Positions 1 to 7,617 of a stretch of 64,000 bases of DNA are shown here, in pieces. The notes below the pieces were generated by a model. The model worked only from the letters and a program-made list of their open reading frames with translations. It was not told the DNA's origin and ran no database searches. The DNA lies in the NCBI RefSeq assembly GCF_900099705.1, contig NZ_LT629695.1, positions 806,001 through 870,000 of the forward strand, written 5' to 3'. Source of the stretch: Agrococcus jejuensis (GTDB lineage Bacteria > Actinomycetota > Actinomycetes > Actinomycetales > Microbacteriaceae). The position numbers were made by a program, and so were the translations under genes. Each line of letters begins with the position of its first letter. Positions within the stretch are counted from its first letter, which is position 1.

Positions 1-160
1 GCTGCGGCGCCGCGACGGGCGCGTCGCCGTCGACCGACGGCTCGGGAGCATCGGGCGTCACGCCCTCGTGCTCCATCGTCCAGAAGGGCTGCTCGGCGTC
101 CGCTGCGCGCGCGCCGGCGTCGTCGCCGGGTCCGCCCGCGCTGTCGTTCTCTCGCCGCAC
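1..160 (-). CDS. Partial CDS running off the left edge, function unknown
   Basis: An open frame on the minus strand starts at a possible GTG at 160 and runs beyond the window edge, giving about 53 visible residues. The visible product is acidic and rich in Asp, Glu, Ala and Pro, with one conserved-looking stretch PFWTMEHEG, and its codon use matches neighbouring genes. The frame stays open upstream into the aldo/keto reductase gene, so the start is uncertain; there is no strong ribosome binding site, only GAGG two bases before the GTG. It would be the third gene of the run FemAB-like, aldo/keto reductase, this gene. No family can be assigned from so little sequence. Confidence 0.35.
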   Translation of the reverse strand, partial: MRRENDSAGGPGDDAGARAADAEQPFWTMEHEGVTPDAPEPSVDGDAPVAAPQ

Positions 161-245
161 AGCCTCACGATACGAGCGGATGCGCGCCGATCCGGGGAGG
201 CGGGCGGGGTGTTCCGGGTTTCCGTCGACGCGCGAGCGACGCGAC

Positions 246-1127
246 TCAGCGCCAGGAGCGGGCTCCGCGAGCGCCCCAGTAGGCGTCCGGGGTCTGCACG
301 AGCGCCGTCGTGCCGCGTGCGACGGCAGCGCCGTCGACGTCGACGGCGCGCAGGTTGGCCGCGAGCTGCTCGACGGTGACGGCGCCCGAGAGCACGACCG
401 CCCGCTCGTCGACCGCGAGCGCCGCCGCGATCGCGTCGGCATCCGCGTGCGGCCCCGGCAGCGCGTCGAGCACGGCGCCGTTCGCGAGCGCCTCCTTCAC
501 GACCACGAGCCATCCGGCGTCCGCAGCCCGCACGAGCGCGTCGCCCGCCGAGCGCTCGAGCACGTTCCACGTCGCCTGCACCGCGGCGAACGGCGCGACC
601 TCGAGCGCGTGCAGCAGCACCTCCGCCTGCCGCGGTCCCGACGTGGACAGGCCCACGCGCACGCCCGCATCCGACAGCTGTCGCAGCCTGGCGAGCACGG
701 CGCCGTCGCCCAGCACGGGGCTGTCGGGCGTCACGGAGTGCACGAGGTACGCGTCGGGCACGGTGCCGAGCGCCTCGCACGTCTCATCCCACTGCTGCTC
801 GAGCATCGCGAGCGAGTGGTCCTTGCGCTCGTGCTCGTCGGCGTCGATGCGCCAGCCCGCCGTGTACGCGTAGCCCCACTTCGACTCGATCGTCAGCTGC
901 TCGCGGCGACCGGGATGCGCGGCGAGCCACTCCCCCAGGAAGCGCTCGGCGAGCCCGTAGCCGCGCGCGGCGTCGACGAACCGCACGCCCGCATCCCACG
1001 CCGCGTCGAGCATCGCGTGCGTGCGCGCCCGCATGCCATCGACCGTGCGGTCGGGCAGGTCGACGTCGTGGCCGCGCGTGATGTAGCCCGGCCGGCCGAG
1101 GGCCGCGAGGCCGAGCCCGATGCGCAT
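246..1127 (-). CDS. Aldo/keto reductase family protein (293 aa)
   Basis: The product has the aldo/keto reductase TIM-barrel signature, and the catalytic tetrad is readable as Asp52, Tyr57, Lys83 (in ESKWGY) and His130 (in YLVHSV). The family reduces carbonyls or oxidises alcohols with NAD(P)H in the cytoplasm; the substrate cannot be told. Its ATG overlaps the stop codon of the upstream FemAB-like gene by one base (TGATG), so the two are translationally coupled and probably cotranscribed. The length is slightly short for the family (about 300-330 residues) and the C-terminal cofactor loop is less typical, so it may belong to a minor actinobacterial subfamily. Confidence 0.85.
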   Translation of the reverse strand: MRIGLGLAALGRPGYITRGHDVDLPDRTVDGMRARTHAMLDAAWDAGVRFVDAARGYGLAERFLGEWLAAHPGRREQLTIESKWGYAYTAGWRIDADEHERKDHSLAMLEQQWDETCEALGTVPDAYLVHSVTPDSPVLGDGAVLARLRQLSDAGVRVGLSTSGPRQAEVLLHALEVAPFAAVQATWNVLERSAGDALVRAADAGWLVVVKEALANGAVLDALPGPHADADAIAAALAVDERAVVLSGAVTVEQLAANLRAVDVDGAAVARGTTALVQTPDAYWGARGARSWR

Positions 1128-2167
1128 CAGTACCAGGCGTCCTTCGTGCGGCGCGTGTAGAGCGCGCGCAGGTAGCGGCCGGCGCGCTGCCAGAGCGCGT
1201 AGCGGCCGTTCAGCGGCAGCTCGAACGACGGCATGTACCGCACGGGCTCGGGCGCCCACGCGGTCTTGAACACGTAGAGGCCGCGGATGTCGCTGTCCTC
1301 CCACGACGCCGGGTCGGGGATGTTCGCGAGCTCGTAGCCCGTGACGCCCTCCTCGTGCAGGCGCTGCATGATCGCCCACTGCATCGCGTAGGGCGCGAAC
1401 AGCTTCGGGTTCTCGCGCTGCGAGCCCGCATCCTTGTACCAGGCGGTGTCGCCGAAGCGGATGACGAAGGCGCTCGCCACCGACTCGCCCTCGTGCATCG
1501 CATAGAAGAAGCGGCCCTGGCCCTCGGCGTCGTAGACGTCCCAGATGCGCTGGAAGTAGGAGTGCGGCCGGAAGTAGCCGCCCGTGCGCTCGCGCACCTC
1601 GTCGATGAGCACGTGCATGCGCGCGATCGACTCGGGCGTCATCGGCACCTCGTCGATCGTCACGCCCTGCTTCGCCGCCGAGCGGTACGAGTTGCGGGCG
1701 CGCTTCTTGAAGCGCGCCGACACCTCGTCGAGCGATCCCGACAGGTCGACCATGACGGCGTGCTCGTACTGGCTCGACACCGTGCGCACCCAGCCCGCCG
1801 CCTCGAACGCGTCGACGAGCGTCTGGTCGTACTCCTGGAAGACCTCGGCCTTCACGGCGAACACGCCCTTCGGGTACGAGCGGGCGCGCTCGGTGAGCGC
1901 GGCGACGTGCGCTGGCGTCACGCCGGCGATGCGCGCCGCGTGGTAGATCGTGCCGGCGAGCGGCGCCTTCCGCGCGAACAGCTGCACGGGGTAGTCGGTG
2001 CCGTCGACCGGGATCCGGTCGCGCAGCGCCGTCCACGGGGATCCGGCACGCGTGCGCGCCCACGCGGACGACTGCATGTAGTGCGCGCGGGCCTGCGCTG
2101 CGAGCACCTCGGCGTCCCACGCCTCGGCGTCGTCGGGGCGGGCCGGGGCGGGCTCGATGACGGTCAT
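1127..2167 (-). CDS. FemAB/FemX-type peptidyltransferase (346 aa)
   Basis: The protein resembles the FemAB family, which uses aminoacyl-tRNA to add amino acids to the peptidoglycan stem peptide. Visible features are the N-terminal QSSAWAR segment (residues 32-38), a basic FKKRARNSYRSAAKQG segment near residues 153-168 and a second acyltransferase-like half with YELANIPDP near the C-terminus, which fits the double GNAT-like fold. The length fits FemX-like proteins. A GAGGAC ribosome binding site stands four bases before the ATG. It is divergent from the DeoR-type regulator gene and coupled to the following aldo/keto reductase. The amino acid transferred is not predictable. Confidence 0.85.
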   Translation of the reverse strand: MTVIEPAPARPDDAEAWDAEVLAAQARAHYMQSSAWARTRAGSPWTALRDRIPVDGTDYPVQLFARKAPLAGTIYHAARIAGVTPAHVAALTERARSYPKGVFAVKAEVFQEYDQTLVDAFEAAGWVRTVSSQYEHAVMVDLSGSLDEVSARFKKRARNSYRSAAKQGVTIDEVPMTPESIARMHVLIDEVRERTGGYFRPHSYFQRIWDVYDAEGQGRFFYAMHEGESVASAFVIRFGDTAWYKDAGSQRENPKLFAPYAMQWAIMQRLHEEGVTGYELANIPDPASWEDSDIRGLYVFKTAWAPEPVRYMPSFELPLNGRYALWQRAGRYLRALYTRRTKDAWY

Positions 2168-2271
2168 GCAGTCCTCGCGGTCGGGTGCCGGCCAGCGCGA
2201 CGGCGGCCGTGGCCGCCTGGCTCGGCGACGGCATCCAGGCTACCCGGCGCGGCCCGGCGGCGACGGGTCGC

Positions 2272-2277
2272 TAGGCT
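2272..2277 (+). promoter_or_regulatory. -10 element TAGGCT for a leaderless deoR-type gene
   Basis: TAGGCT ends eight bases before the GTG at 2286, with no Shine-Dalgarno sequence between them. This is the leaderless arrangement repeated through the window. Confidence 0.55.
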
Positions 2278-2285
2278 CCACCCTC

Positions 2286-3095
2286 GTGAGCACCGACGAG
2301 CCAGGCGACGCCGGCACCGCACCGCGCGGCGCCGCCCGCAGCGAGCGGCTGCACCAGCTCGCCGAGGCCGTGCTCGAGGCGGGCTCGCTGCCGGTCGACG
2401 CCATCGTCGAGCGCTTCGGCGTCTCGACCATGACCGCGTACCGCGACGTCGCCGAGCTCGAGCGGCAGGGCGTCGTCGTGCGGTCGAAGGGCATCGTCGT
2501 GGCGGCGGCGTCGTCGCTCAACGAGACGACCGCGCGCTTCCGACTCACGCAGCAGGTGGAAGCGAAGGCCGCGATCGCGCAGGCGGCGCGCGAGCTCGTG
2601 CGGCCGGGCATGTCGCTGCTGCTCGACGACTCCTCCTCGGGCCTCGCGCTGCTGCGCGCCGTCGCCGACCGCGTGCCGCTCACGATCGCGACGCACTCGC
2701 AGGTGACGGCGCGCGAGGTCGAGGCGCATCCCGCGCTCGAGCTCTTCGTCGCCGGCGGCTCGTACCGGCGCGCGACGGAGTCGTTCTACGGGCCGGCGAC
2801 GACCGCCGCGATCCGCGCGCTGCACGCCGACGTGTCGTTCATGTCGGTCACGGCCATCCGCGGCGACACGGCCTACCACCCGTACGAGGAGGTCGCCGAG
2901 GTGAAGCGGGCGATGCTCGCGTCGGCGCAGCTGCGCGTGCTGCTCGCCGACCACTCGAAGTTCGGCAGGCACGCCCTGCACGTCATCGGCCCGGTGTCGG
3001 GCTGGGACGTCCTGGTCACCGACGAGGCGACGCGTCCCGAGCACCTCGCGCCGTTCCGCGACGCGGGCGTGCGCGTCATCACCGCCCCGAGTTGA
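2286..3095 (+). CDS. DeoR-family sugar-phosphate-sensing repressor (269 aa)
   Basis: The N-terminus carries a DeoR winged helix (about residues 36-70, with FGVSTMTAYRDVAELERQG), followed by the DeoR C-terminal sugar-phosphate sensor domain (about 90-250) with the conserved DHSKFG motif. Such regulators usually repress a nearby carbohydrate operon until a phosphorylated intermediate binds. The GTG at 2286 was chosen because translation upstream has no family similarity and a -10 TAGGCT lies eight bases before it, so the message is probably leaderless. It is convergent with the aldo/keto reductase at 3141-4010 and most likely controls the locus from 3141 to 8976. Confidence 0.9.
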   Translation: MSTDEPGDAGTAPRGAARSERLHQLAEAVLEAGSLPVDAIVERFGVSTMTAYRDVAELERQGVVVRSKGIVVAAASSLNETTARFRLTQQVEAKAAIAQAARELVRPGMSLLLDDSSSGLALLRAVADRVPLTIATHSQVTAREVEAHPALELFVAGGSYRRATESFYGPATTAAIRALHADVSFMSVTAIRGDTAYHPYEEVAEVKRAMLASAQLRVLLADHSKFGRHALHVIGPVSGWDVLVTDEATRPEHLAPFRDAGVRVITAPS

Positions 3096-3098
3096 GGA

Positions 3099-3132
3099 TC
3101 TCGGCCCGATGCGAGGTCACATCGGGCCGAGA
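3099..3132. terminator. Bidirectional terminator-like hairpin between convergent genes
   Basis: Perfect 13-base inverted repeat (TCTCGGCCCGATG and its complement) with an eight-base loop, placed just after the deoR-type stop codon and just before the end of the convergent aldo/keto reductase gene. There is no U-tract, as is usual in high-GC actinobacteria. Confidence 0.7.
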
Positions 3133-3140
3133 CCCTCGAC

Positions 3141-4010
3141 TCAGAACTCCTCGTCGATCGACGGGTCCTTGCCGGCGCGCTCGCCCGTCGCCAGCGTCGC
3201 GATGGATGCGCGCTCGGCGGGCGTGAGCGCGAACGCGAAGACGTCGAGGTTCTGGCGTCGGCGTGCGGCGTCGCCCGACTTCGGCACGGGCGGGGCGCCG
3301 ACCTCGACGAGCCAGCGCAGCGCGACCTGCGCGGGCGTCACGCCGTGCGCGCGGGCTGCGGCGACGATGGGCTCGGCGTCGAGCAGCCCCTTGCCGCGAC
3401 CGAGCGGCCCCCACGCCTGCGCGACGATGCCGCGCTCGGCGAGCCCGGCGCGCAGCGCCTCCTGCGGCAGCCGCGGGTGCAGCTCGACCTGGTCGACGAC
3501 GGGCGCGACGCCCGTCTCGGCGACGAGCCGATCGACCTGCTCGAGCGAGAAGTTCGAGACGCCGATCGACCGCACGACGCCGTCGGCCTGCAGCCGCACG
3601 AGCGCGCGCCACGTGTCGACGTACCGGTCGAGGCGCGGCAGCGGCCAGTGCACGAGGCACAGGTCGATGGCGTCGACCCCGAGGATGCGGCGCGACGACT
3701 CGACGGCGCGCAGCGTCTCGTCGTGGCCCTGGTCGCCGCCGCGCACCTTCGTCGTCACCTGCACCTCGCCGGGCGCGAGCCCCGCATCCCGGATGCCCTG
3801 CCCCACGCCGAGCTCGTTGTGGTACCTCGCGGCGGTGTCGATCTGCCGGTAGCCGGCGCGGATCGACTCGGCGACGGCCGCGCGGGCGGCGTCGTGGTCG
3901 AGCTTCCAGGTGCCGAGCGCGATGCCCGAGAGCCAGCCACCGTCGGCGAGCGGGATGCGCGGGGGCACGAGCGACGCATCGGGCGACGATCTCGTCGACT
4001 CGGTTGACAT
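3141..4010 (-). CDS. Aldo/keto reductase, 2,5-diketogluconate-reductase type (289 aa)
   Basis: This is a classical AKR5-like enzyme. The tetrad is Asp58, Tyr63, Lys88 and His121, with motifs DTAARYHNE, VTTKVR, LCLVHWP, IGVSNFS and a C-terminal PVPKSGD cofactor loop that suggests NADPH. It probably interconverts an aldehyde or ketose with its alcohol. The ATG at 4010 (MSTEST) was chosen over an in-frame upstream GTG because the longer version would run through a palindrome in the divergent promoter region. It is divergent from the aldolase-dehydrogenase-kinase operon and shares the intergenic operator candidate at 4012-4039, so it is likely part of the same regulon. Confidence 0.88.
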   Translation of the reverse strand: MSTESTRSSPDASLVPPRIPLADGGWLSGIALGTWKLDHDAARAAVAESIRAGYRQIDTAARYHNELGVGQGIRDAGLAPGEVQVTTKVRGGDQGHDETLRAVESSRRILGVDAIDLCLVHWPLPRLDRYVDTWRALVRLQADGVVRSIGVSNFSLEQVDRLVAETGVAPVVDQVELHPRLPQEALRAGLAERGIVAQAWGPLGRGKGLLDAEPIVAAARAHGVTPAQVALRWLVEVGAPPVPKSGDAARRRQNLDVFAFALTPAERASIATLATGERAGKDPSIDEEF

Positions 4011-4011
4011 C

Positions 4012-4039
4012 GTGTGATCGGGATGGGGATGATTCACAC
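4012..4039. promoter_or_regulatory. Candidate operator for the DeoR-type regulator
   Basis: An interrupted palindrome with half-sites GTGTGATC and GATTCACAC lies between the divergent aldo/keto reductase and aldolase genes. It is the only strong inverted repeat in this promoter region. Assignment to the DeoR-type protein at 2286 is inference from position. Confidence 0.45.
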
Positions 4040-4138
4040 CAAGAGTTGTTACCAGAACCACTCCCCCATGGCCACGTCGACGTGCCGAACACGCCGACGC
4101 GCGACCCGTGCGGAGTGGTCCGACGCGAGAGGACCGCC

Positions 4139-4930
4139 GTGCACGGCACCGACATCCGACTGGCCCGCCTGTTCGACGACGAGAGCGGCCGCTCGCTCAT
4201 CACGGCGTACGACCACGGCCAGTCGTTCCCGCTCGGTGCCCGCTCCGGCTCCCCGAGGCGCACGCTCGAGCAGATCGTCGCCGGTGGCCCGGAGGGCGTG
4301 CTGCTCACGCCCGGCATGCTCGCCCAGCACGCCGACCTCTTCGCCCGCCGCGGCGCCCCGAGCGTCGTGCTGCGCGCCGACTGGACGCTGCTCGACGAGC
4401 CAGACAAGCACGAGCTCGGCGAGCGGTACCGCGTGCTCGTCGACCCCGCCGAGGCCGTCGCGCTCGGCGCCGACGCCATCGTGATGTACCTCATCGCCCG
4501 CCCGACCGACGGCGGCATGTTCGCCGACAACGTCGCCGCTGTCGCACGCGCGGCGCAGCAGGCGAGCCGCGCCGGCATCCCCCTCATCGTCGAGACGACG
4601 CTGTGGGGCCTGCGCAACGAGGACCGCAAGGATCCCGAGCGGCTCGCGACCGTGTCGCGCATCGCCGCCGAGATCGGCGCCCACGCGATCAAGACCGAGT
4701 ACGTCGGCGACCCCGAGGTGCAGCGCGGCATCGTCGAGACCGTCGGCGACATCCCCGTGCTCACGCTCGGAGGCGCCCGCGGCGACGACGACGCCGTGAT
4801 CACGGCCGCCCAGGGGGCGATCGACGGCGGCGCGAGCGGCCTCATCTTCGGCCGCAACATCTGGATGGCCGACGACGTCGTGGGCACGACGCAGCGCCTG
4901 TCGGCCGTGACGCACGGACGCGTGCGATGA
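4139..4930 (+). CDS. Class I (DhnA/LsrF-type) aldolase (263 aa)
   Basis: The protein belongs to the DeoC/FbaB/LacD group of Schiff-base aldolases. The likely Schiff-base lysine is Lys185 in AIKTEY, an early DHG motif is at residues 25-27, and a phosphate-binding GLIFGRNIW stretch lies near the C-terminus. It should cleave a phosphorylated ketose or ketoacid to a triose phosphate and a second product. The GTG at 4139 is preceded by GAGAGGA with five-base spacing. Its stop overlaps the start of the alcohol dehydrogenase gene by four bases (ATGA), which supports a single operon 4139-8976. The exact substrate is unknown. Confidence 0.85.
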   Translation: MHGTDIRLARLFDDESGRSLITAYDHGQSFPLGARSGSPRRTLEQIVAGGPEGVLLTPGMLAQHADLFARRGAPSVVLRADWTLLDEPDKHELGERYRVLVDPAEAVALGADAIVMYLIARPTDGGMFADNVAAVARAAQQASRAGIPLIVETTLWGLRNEDRKDPERLATVSRIAAEIGAHAIKTEYVGDPEVQRGIVETVGDIPVLTLGGARGDDDAVITAAQGAIDGGASGLIFGRNIWMADDVVGTTQRLSAVTHGRVR

Positions 4931-5967
4931 GGGCGCTCGTCTTCGCCGGCCCCGGCGAGGTGCGCGTCGAGGAGGTGCCGACGCCGACCGCCGGCGCCGG
5001 CGAGCTGCTGCTCGACGTCGGCGCCAACACGGTGTGCGGCACCGACGTGCGCATCATCCGCGGCGAGAAGACCGCGGGCATCGATCGGGGAGTCGTGCTG
5101 GGCCACGAGGTCGCGGGGCGCATCGCCGAGGTCGGCGACGGCGTCGAGGGCTTCGCCGTCGGCGACCTCGTGGGCCTCGCCCCCGTCGTGACGTGCGGCA
5201 CGTGCCACGCGTGCACGCGCGGCATGGAGCAGGTCTGCCCCAACGCCTCGATCGTGGGCTACCGCATCGACGGCGGCCTCGCCGAGCGCATGGTCGTGCC
5301 CGCCCACGCCGTCGCGCGCGGCAACGTCGTGAAGGCGCCGAGGGAGGTGCCGGTCGAGCACCTGTCGCTCGCCGAGCCGCTGTCGTGCTGCCTCTCGGCG
5401 CACCGCACGTACCGGGTCGAGCTGGGCGACACCGTCGTGATCCTCGGCGCCGGGCCCATCGGCCTCATCCACACGCAGCTCGCGCTGCGCGCCGGTGCCC
5501 GTCGGGTGATCGTCTCCGACCCCTCCGCCCCGCGCCGCGCCGTCGCCGAGTCGTTCGGCGCCACGACGGTCGACCCCACCGCGACCGACCTCGGCGAGCA
5601 CGTGCGGGATGCGACGGGCGGCCTCGGCGCCGACGTCGCGGTCGTGTGCATCGGCATGCCCAGGCTGCTCGCCGACGCGCTCGGCATCGTGCGGCTCGGC
5701 GGCCGCGTCAACGCGTTCGCGGGCTTCCCGTCGGGCGCGACGGCCGAGATCGACCCGAACCTCATCCACTACCGCGAGCTCACCGTGACGGGCGCGGCGA
5801 ACTCGCGCCGCAGCGACTACCGCGACGCCGTGCAGCTCATCGCCGACGGCGCGATCGACGTCGCGAGGCTCGTGACGCACCGCTTCCCCCTCGAGCAGGC
5901 GGTCGAGGCGATCGAGGCATCCGCCTCGGGGGATGGCATCAAGATCGCGGTCATGCCTACCCTCTGA
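4927..5967 (+). CDS. Zinc-dependent medium-chain alcohol/polyol dehydrogenase (346 aa)
   Basis: A typical GroES-like plus Rossmann MDR enzyme. Catalytic zinc ligands are Cys37 (CGTD), His60 and Glu61 (GHE), with Glu150 nearby; the structural zinc site is Cys90, Cys93, Cys96 and Cys104. The nucleotide motif GAGPIG is at 174-179. Members of this group, such as sorbitol or threonine dehydrogenases, oxidise a secondary alcohol of a polyol with NAD. In this operon it probably converts a sugar alcohol to a ketose before phosphorylation by the kinase, or acts after phosphorylation. It overlaps the aldolase gene by four bases and is followed by a strong ribosome binding site for the kinase. Confidence 0.9.
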   Translation: MRALVFAGPGEVRVEEVPTPTAGAGELLLDVGANTVCGTDVRIIRGEKTAGIDRGVVLGHEVAGRIAEVGDGVEGFAVGDLVGLAPVVTCGTCHACTRGMEQVCPNASIVGYRIDGGLAERMVVPAHAVARGNVVKAPREVPVEHLSLAEPLSCCLSAHRTYRVELGDTVVILGAGPIGLIHTQLALRAGARRVIVSDPSAPRRAVAESFGATTVDPTATDLGEHVRDATGGLGADVAVVCIGMPRLLADALGIVRLGGRVNAFAGFPSGATAEIDPNLIHYRELTVTGAANSRRSDYRDAVQLIADGAIDVARLVTHRFPLEQAVEAIEASASGDGIKIAVMPTL

Positions 5968-6032
5968 ATCACCCCTGGCCGGCGCAGCGGCCACCACGCA
6001 GGACTCGCAATTCGATGAAGAAGGAGCGACCA

Positions 6033-7598
6033 ATGTCCGCAACCCGTCCACCGCAGGGGCCCTACGTCCTGGGCATCGACTTCGGCACCGAGAGCTGTCG
6101 CGTGTCGATCGTCGACGTCGCAGGCAGCGTCGTCACGTTCGCCGCGACGCCCTACGCCACCACGCATGAGCGGTCCGGCTGGGCCGAGCAGAGCCCCGAG
6201 GACTGGTGGGATGCGCTCGAGGCCTCGACCGCGCGCGTGCTGCAGCAGTCGGGCATCCCGGCCCACGCCATCGAGGGCATCTCGTACGACGCGACGTCGA
6301 TGACCGTCGTCGCGCTCAAGGACGACGGCCGCCACCTCGCGCCGGCGATCATGTGGATGGACGTGCGCGCCGTCGAGCAGGCGAAGCGCGCGTCGACCTC
6401 GACCTCGGTCGCGCTGCGCTACAACGGCGACGGCGCCGCGCCCGCGAGCCCCGAGTGGTACCCGTTCAAGGCGGCGTGGCTCAAGGAGCACCAGCCCGAC
6501 GTGTACCGCGACGCCGACTACCTCGTCGACGCCGCCGACTGGCTCACGAAGCGCCTCACGGGCGAGTGGACGCTCAACATCAACTCGGCCGCGCACCGCA
6601 TGTACTACAACCGCGACGAGGGCGGCTGGCCGACGGACTTCTACGAGCACGTCGGCGCCGGCGACGTCTTCGACAAGATCCCCACGAACGTCGTCGACCT
6701 CGGCGTGCCCGTCGGCGGCCTCTCGCAGAAGGCGGCGCGCGCGCTGGGCCTCAAGCCGGGCACGCCCGTCGCGCAGGGCTGCGTCGACGCGTGGGCGGGG
6801 CAGATCGGCCTCGGCGTCGTCGAGCCCGGCACGTTCGCGCTCATCACGGGCTCGAGCCACGTGCTCACGGGCCAGAGCGCCGAGGCCGTGAGCGGCAAGG
6901 GCTTCTTCGGCGGCTACACCGACGGCGTCATCCCCGGCCAGTACACCGTCGAGGGCGGCCAGGTGTCGACGGGCTCGGTGCTGAAGTGGTTCAAGGACAA
7001 CTTCGCCCGCGACGTCGTGCAGGCCGCCGAGCGCACGGGCCTCAACGCGTACGACGTGCTCAACCAGCAGTCGCGGCACCTGCCTCCGGGCTCCGAGGGC
7101 CTCGTCGTCAACGAGTACTTCCAGGGCAACCGCACGCCGTACACCGACGGCCAGGCCCGCGGCATCCTGTGGGGGCTCAGCCTGCGCCACGGGCCCGAGC
7201 ACATCTACCACGCCATCCAGGAGTCGGTCTGCTACGGCACCGAGCACAACCTGCGGGCGATGCGGGATGCGGGCATCGACGTGCAGAAGATCGTCGCGTG
7301 CGGCGGGGCGACGAACAGTCCCGAGTGGATGCAGATGCACGCGGACGTCACGGGCGTGCCGATCACGCTCACCGAGGTGGGCGACGCCGTGGTGCTGGGC
7401 TCGGCGATCCTCGCCGCGACCGGCGCTGGCCTGTTCGACTCGGTGCCGGAGGCGGCGCGGGCGATGGTGACGGAGACCGAGACGATCGAGCCCGACGCCC
7501 AGCGGCACGAGGAGTACCGCTACTTCGTCGACGCGTACATCGACACGTATCCGCGGCTGCGCGAGCGCATCCACGACATGCAGGACCACATCGCCTGA
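6033..7598 (+). CDS. FGGY-family carbohydrate kinase, ribulokinase-like (521 aa)
   Basis: The N-terminal ATPase motif GIDFGTESCR (14-23), MWMDVRAVEQA, the catalytic Asp252 in CVDAWAG and the C-terminal adenosine motif around CGGATNSPEW identify an FGGY kinase. The family phosphorylates ketoses, polyols or glycerol; the N-terminal motif is most like ribulokinases and relatives. The ATG at 6033 is preceded by AAGGAG with seven-base spacing, so the in-frame ATG six codons upstream is not favoured. It is the fourth activity of the operon, between the dehydrogenase and the glycerol-1-phosphate-dehydrogenase-like enzyme. Confidence 0.9.
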   Translation: MSATRPPQGPYVLGIDFGTESCRVSIVDVAGSVVTFAATPYATTHERSGWAEQSPEDWWDALEASTARVLQQSGIPAHAIEGISYDATSMTVVALKDDGRHLAPAIMWMDVRAVEQAKRASTSTSVALRYNGDGAAPASPEWYPFKAAWLKEHQPDVYRDADYLVDAADWLTKRLTGEWTLNINSAAHRMYYNRDEGGWPTDFYEHVGAGDVFDKIPTNVVDLGVPVGGLSQKAARALGLKPGTPVAQGCVDAWAGQIGLGVVEPGTFALITGSSHVLTGQSAEAVSGKGFFGGYTDGVIPGQYTVEGGQVSTGSVLKWFKDNFARDVVQAAERTGLNAYDVLNQQSRHLPPGSEGLVVNEYFQGNRTPYTDGQARGILWGLSLRHGPEHIYHAIQESVCYGTEHNLRAMRDAGIDVQKIVACGGATNSPEWMQMHADVTGVPITLTEVGDAVVLGSAILAATGAGLFDSVPEAARAMVTETETIEPDAQRHEEYRYFVDAYIDTYPRLRERIHDMQDHIA

Positions 7599-7617
7599 TC
7601 GGGCGGAGGAGCACACC

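Noticed and set aside
3079..6051. A 990-codon open frame on the minus strand, antisense to the sugar locus
   Set aside because: It runs across four well-supported genes on the other strand and the end of the deoR-type gene, and has the Arg/Ala/Gly composition of a high-GC shadow frame.
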